This document shows, in pieces, positions 63,735 to 64,000 of a stretch of 64,000 nucleotides of DNA. Numbering within the stretch: position 1 is the first letter of the stretch; each line of letters begins with the position of its first letter. The translations under genes and the position numbers were made by a program. The notes beneath the pieces were generated by a model, which worked only from the letters and a program-made list of their open reading frames with translations, was not told the origin of the DNA and made no database searches. This stretch comes from Mesorhizobium sp. INR15 (GTDB lineage: Bacteria > Pseudomonadota > Alphaproteobacteria > Rhizobiales > Rhizobiaceae), in contig NZ_CP045496.1 in the NCBI RefSeq assembly GCF_015500075.1, positions 2,118,001-2,182,000 of the forward strand, in the 5' to 3' direction.

Positions 63735-64000
63735 ATGCATGCGGGATCCCTAGAAAAGAAGCCGTTGGACAATCAGGCATCGATTGCTTCGGCGCTCAGG
63801 ACAGTAGCAACCGAACAGGCCGGTGTGGCGGCCTTGGCCGAAGCGCTTCAGAACGGACTGGCCGACCCCTTCGCACGGGCCGTCGACATGATCTCCCGAA
63901 TCGAGGGCAGGGTCATCGTCACCGGCGTCGGCAAAAGCGGTCATATCGGCTCGAAAATAGCGGCGACTTTTGCCTCGACCGGCACGCCCGCCTTCTTCGT
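63735..64000 (+). CDS. kdsD: KpsF/GutQ-type sugar-phosphate isomerase, arabinose-5-phosphate isomerase (partial)
   Basis: The first 88 codons are present and the gene runs off the right edge. After a polar N-terminus, SALRTVATEQAGVAALAEAL precedes the SIS-domain opening MISRIEGRVIVTGVGKSGHIGSKIAATFASTGTPAFF, typical of KdsD/KpsF/GutQ, which isomerise ribulose-5-phosphate to arabinose-5-phosphate for Kdo synthesis. The start is uncertain: ATG 63735 has a weak ribosome site, and a TTG at 63768 is an alternative. The 243 bases before it (63492-63734) contain no recognised gene. Confidence 0.85.
   Translation, partial: MHAGSLEKKPLDNQASIASALRTVATEQAGVAALAEALQNGLADPFARAVDMISRIEGRVIVTGVGKSGHIGSKIAATFASTGTPAFF

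Overview
The window looks like a chromosomal segment of an alphaproteobacterium of the order Hyphomicrobiales, most likely a Mesorhizobium or close relative. The reasons are the high G+C content, CpdR, an mmgR/suhB-type small RNA next to a phosphatase gene, DUF1127, two kinds of intergenic palindrome typical of rhizobial genomes, and the density of ABC importers and catabolic operons. No replication origin, CRISPR array or complete mobile element was found.

Layout. 1-3.8 kb: RND efflux pump and its adaptor (minus strand, pump cut by the left edge). 4.0-15.8 kb: a probable amine or amino-alcohol utilisation locus with an RpiR regulator, an N-formylglutamate amidohydrolase-like enzyme, an APC permease, a glutamine-synthetase-like gamma-glutamyl ligase, an aldehyde dehydrogenase, an iron-type alcohol dehydrogenase and a polyamine-type ABC importer. 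15.9-21.3 kb: glutathione transferase, CPA1 antiporter, EEP-family hydrolase, EamA exporter and MFS transporter. 21.4-37.6 kb: a large LacI-controlled catabolic locus. Twelve minus-strand genes downstream of the regulator (sugar ABC importer, two GMC oxidoreductases, SDR, Gfo/Idh dehydrogenase, CoA-transferase, crotonase, aldehyde dehydrogenase, Dabb protein) face a divergent DUF993 aldolase-like gene. Two near-identical palindromic operators lie in the intergenic region. I cannot name its substrate; it is the best candidate for an undescribed pathway here.

37.7-39.0 kb: a GDP-L-fucose synthase without a partner gene and a tiny lipoprotein. 39.08-42.86 kb: a decayed 3.7-kb integrated element at tRNA-Val(GAC), bounded by 111-bp direct repeats that contain the 3' part of the tRNA. 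It carries two tandem outer-membrane beta-barrel genes and frameshifted remnants. 43.0-51.1 kb: CpdR, a second N-formylglutamate amidohydrolase, the small RNA, a HisN-like phosphatase, an AraC regulator, a tiny cysteine-rich protein with DUF1127, a lysophospholipase-like hydrolase, an Hsp20 gene with an RpoH promoter and a ROSE-like leader, an MBL hydrolase and threonine aldolase. 51.6-57.9 kb: gltB-gltD (NADPH-glutamate synthase). 58.0-64.0 kb: envelope genes (SGNH/DUF459 protein, lytic transglycosylase, galU, a large beta-barrel protein and the start of a KdsD-like isomerase).

Together the genes describe a metabolically versatile soil or plant-associated heterotroph: nitrogen assimilation (gltBD, gamma-glutamylation locus), sugar-like carbon catabolism (LacI locus) and envelope housekeeping. 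All assignments come from reading motifs and context; no database search was run.
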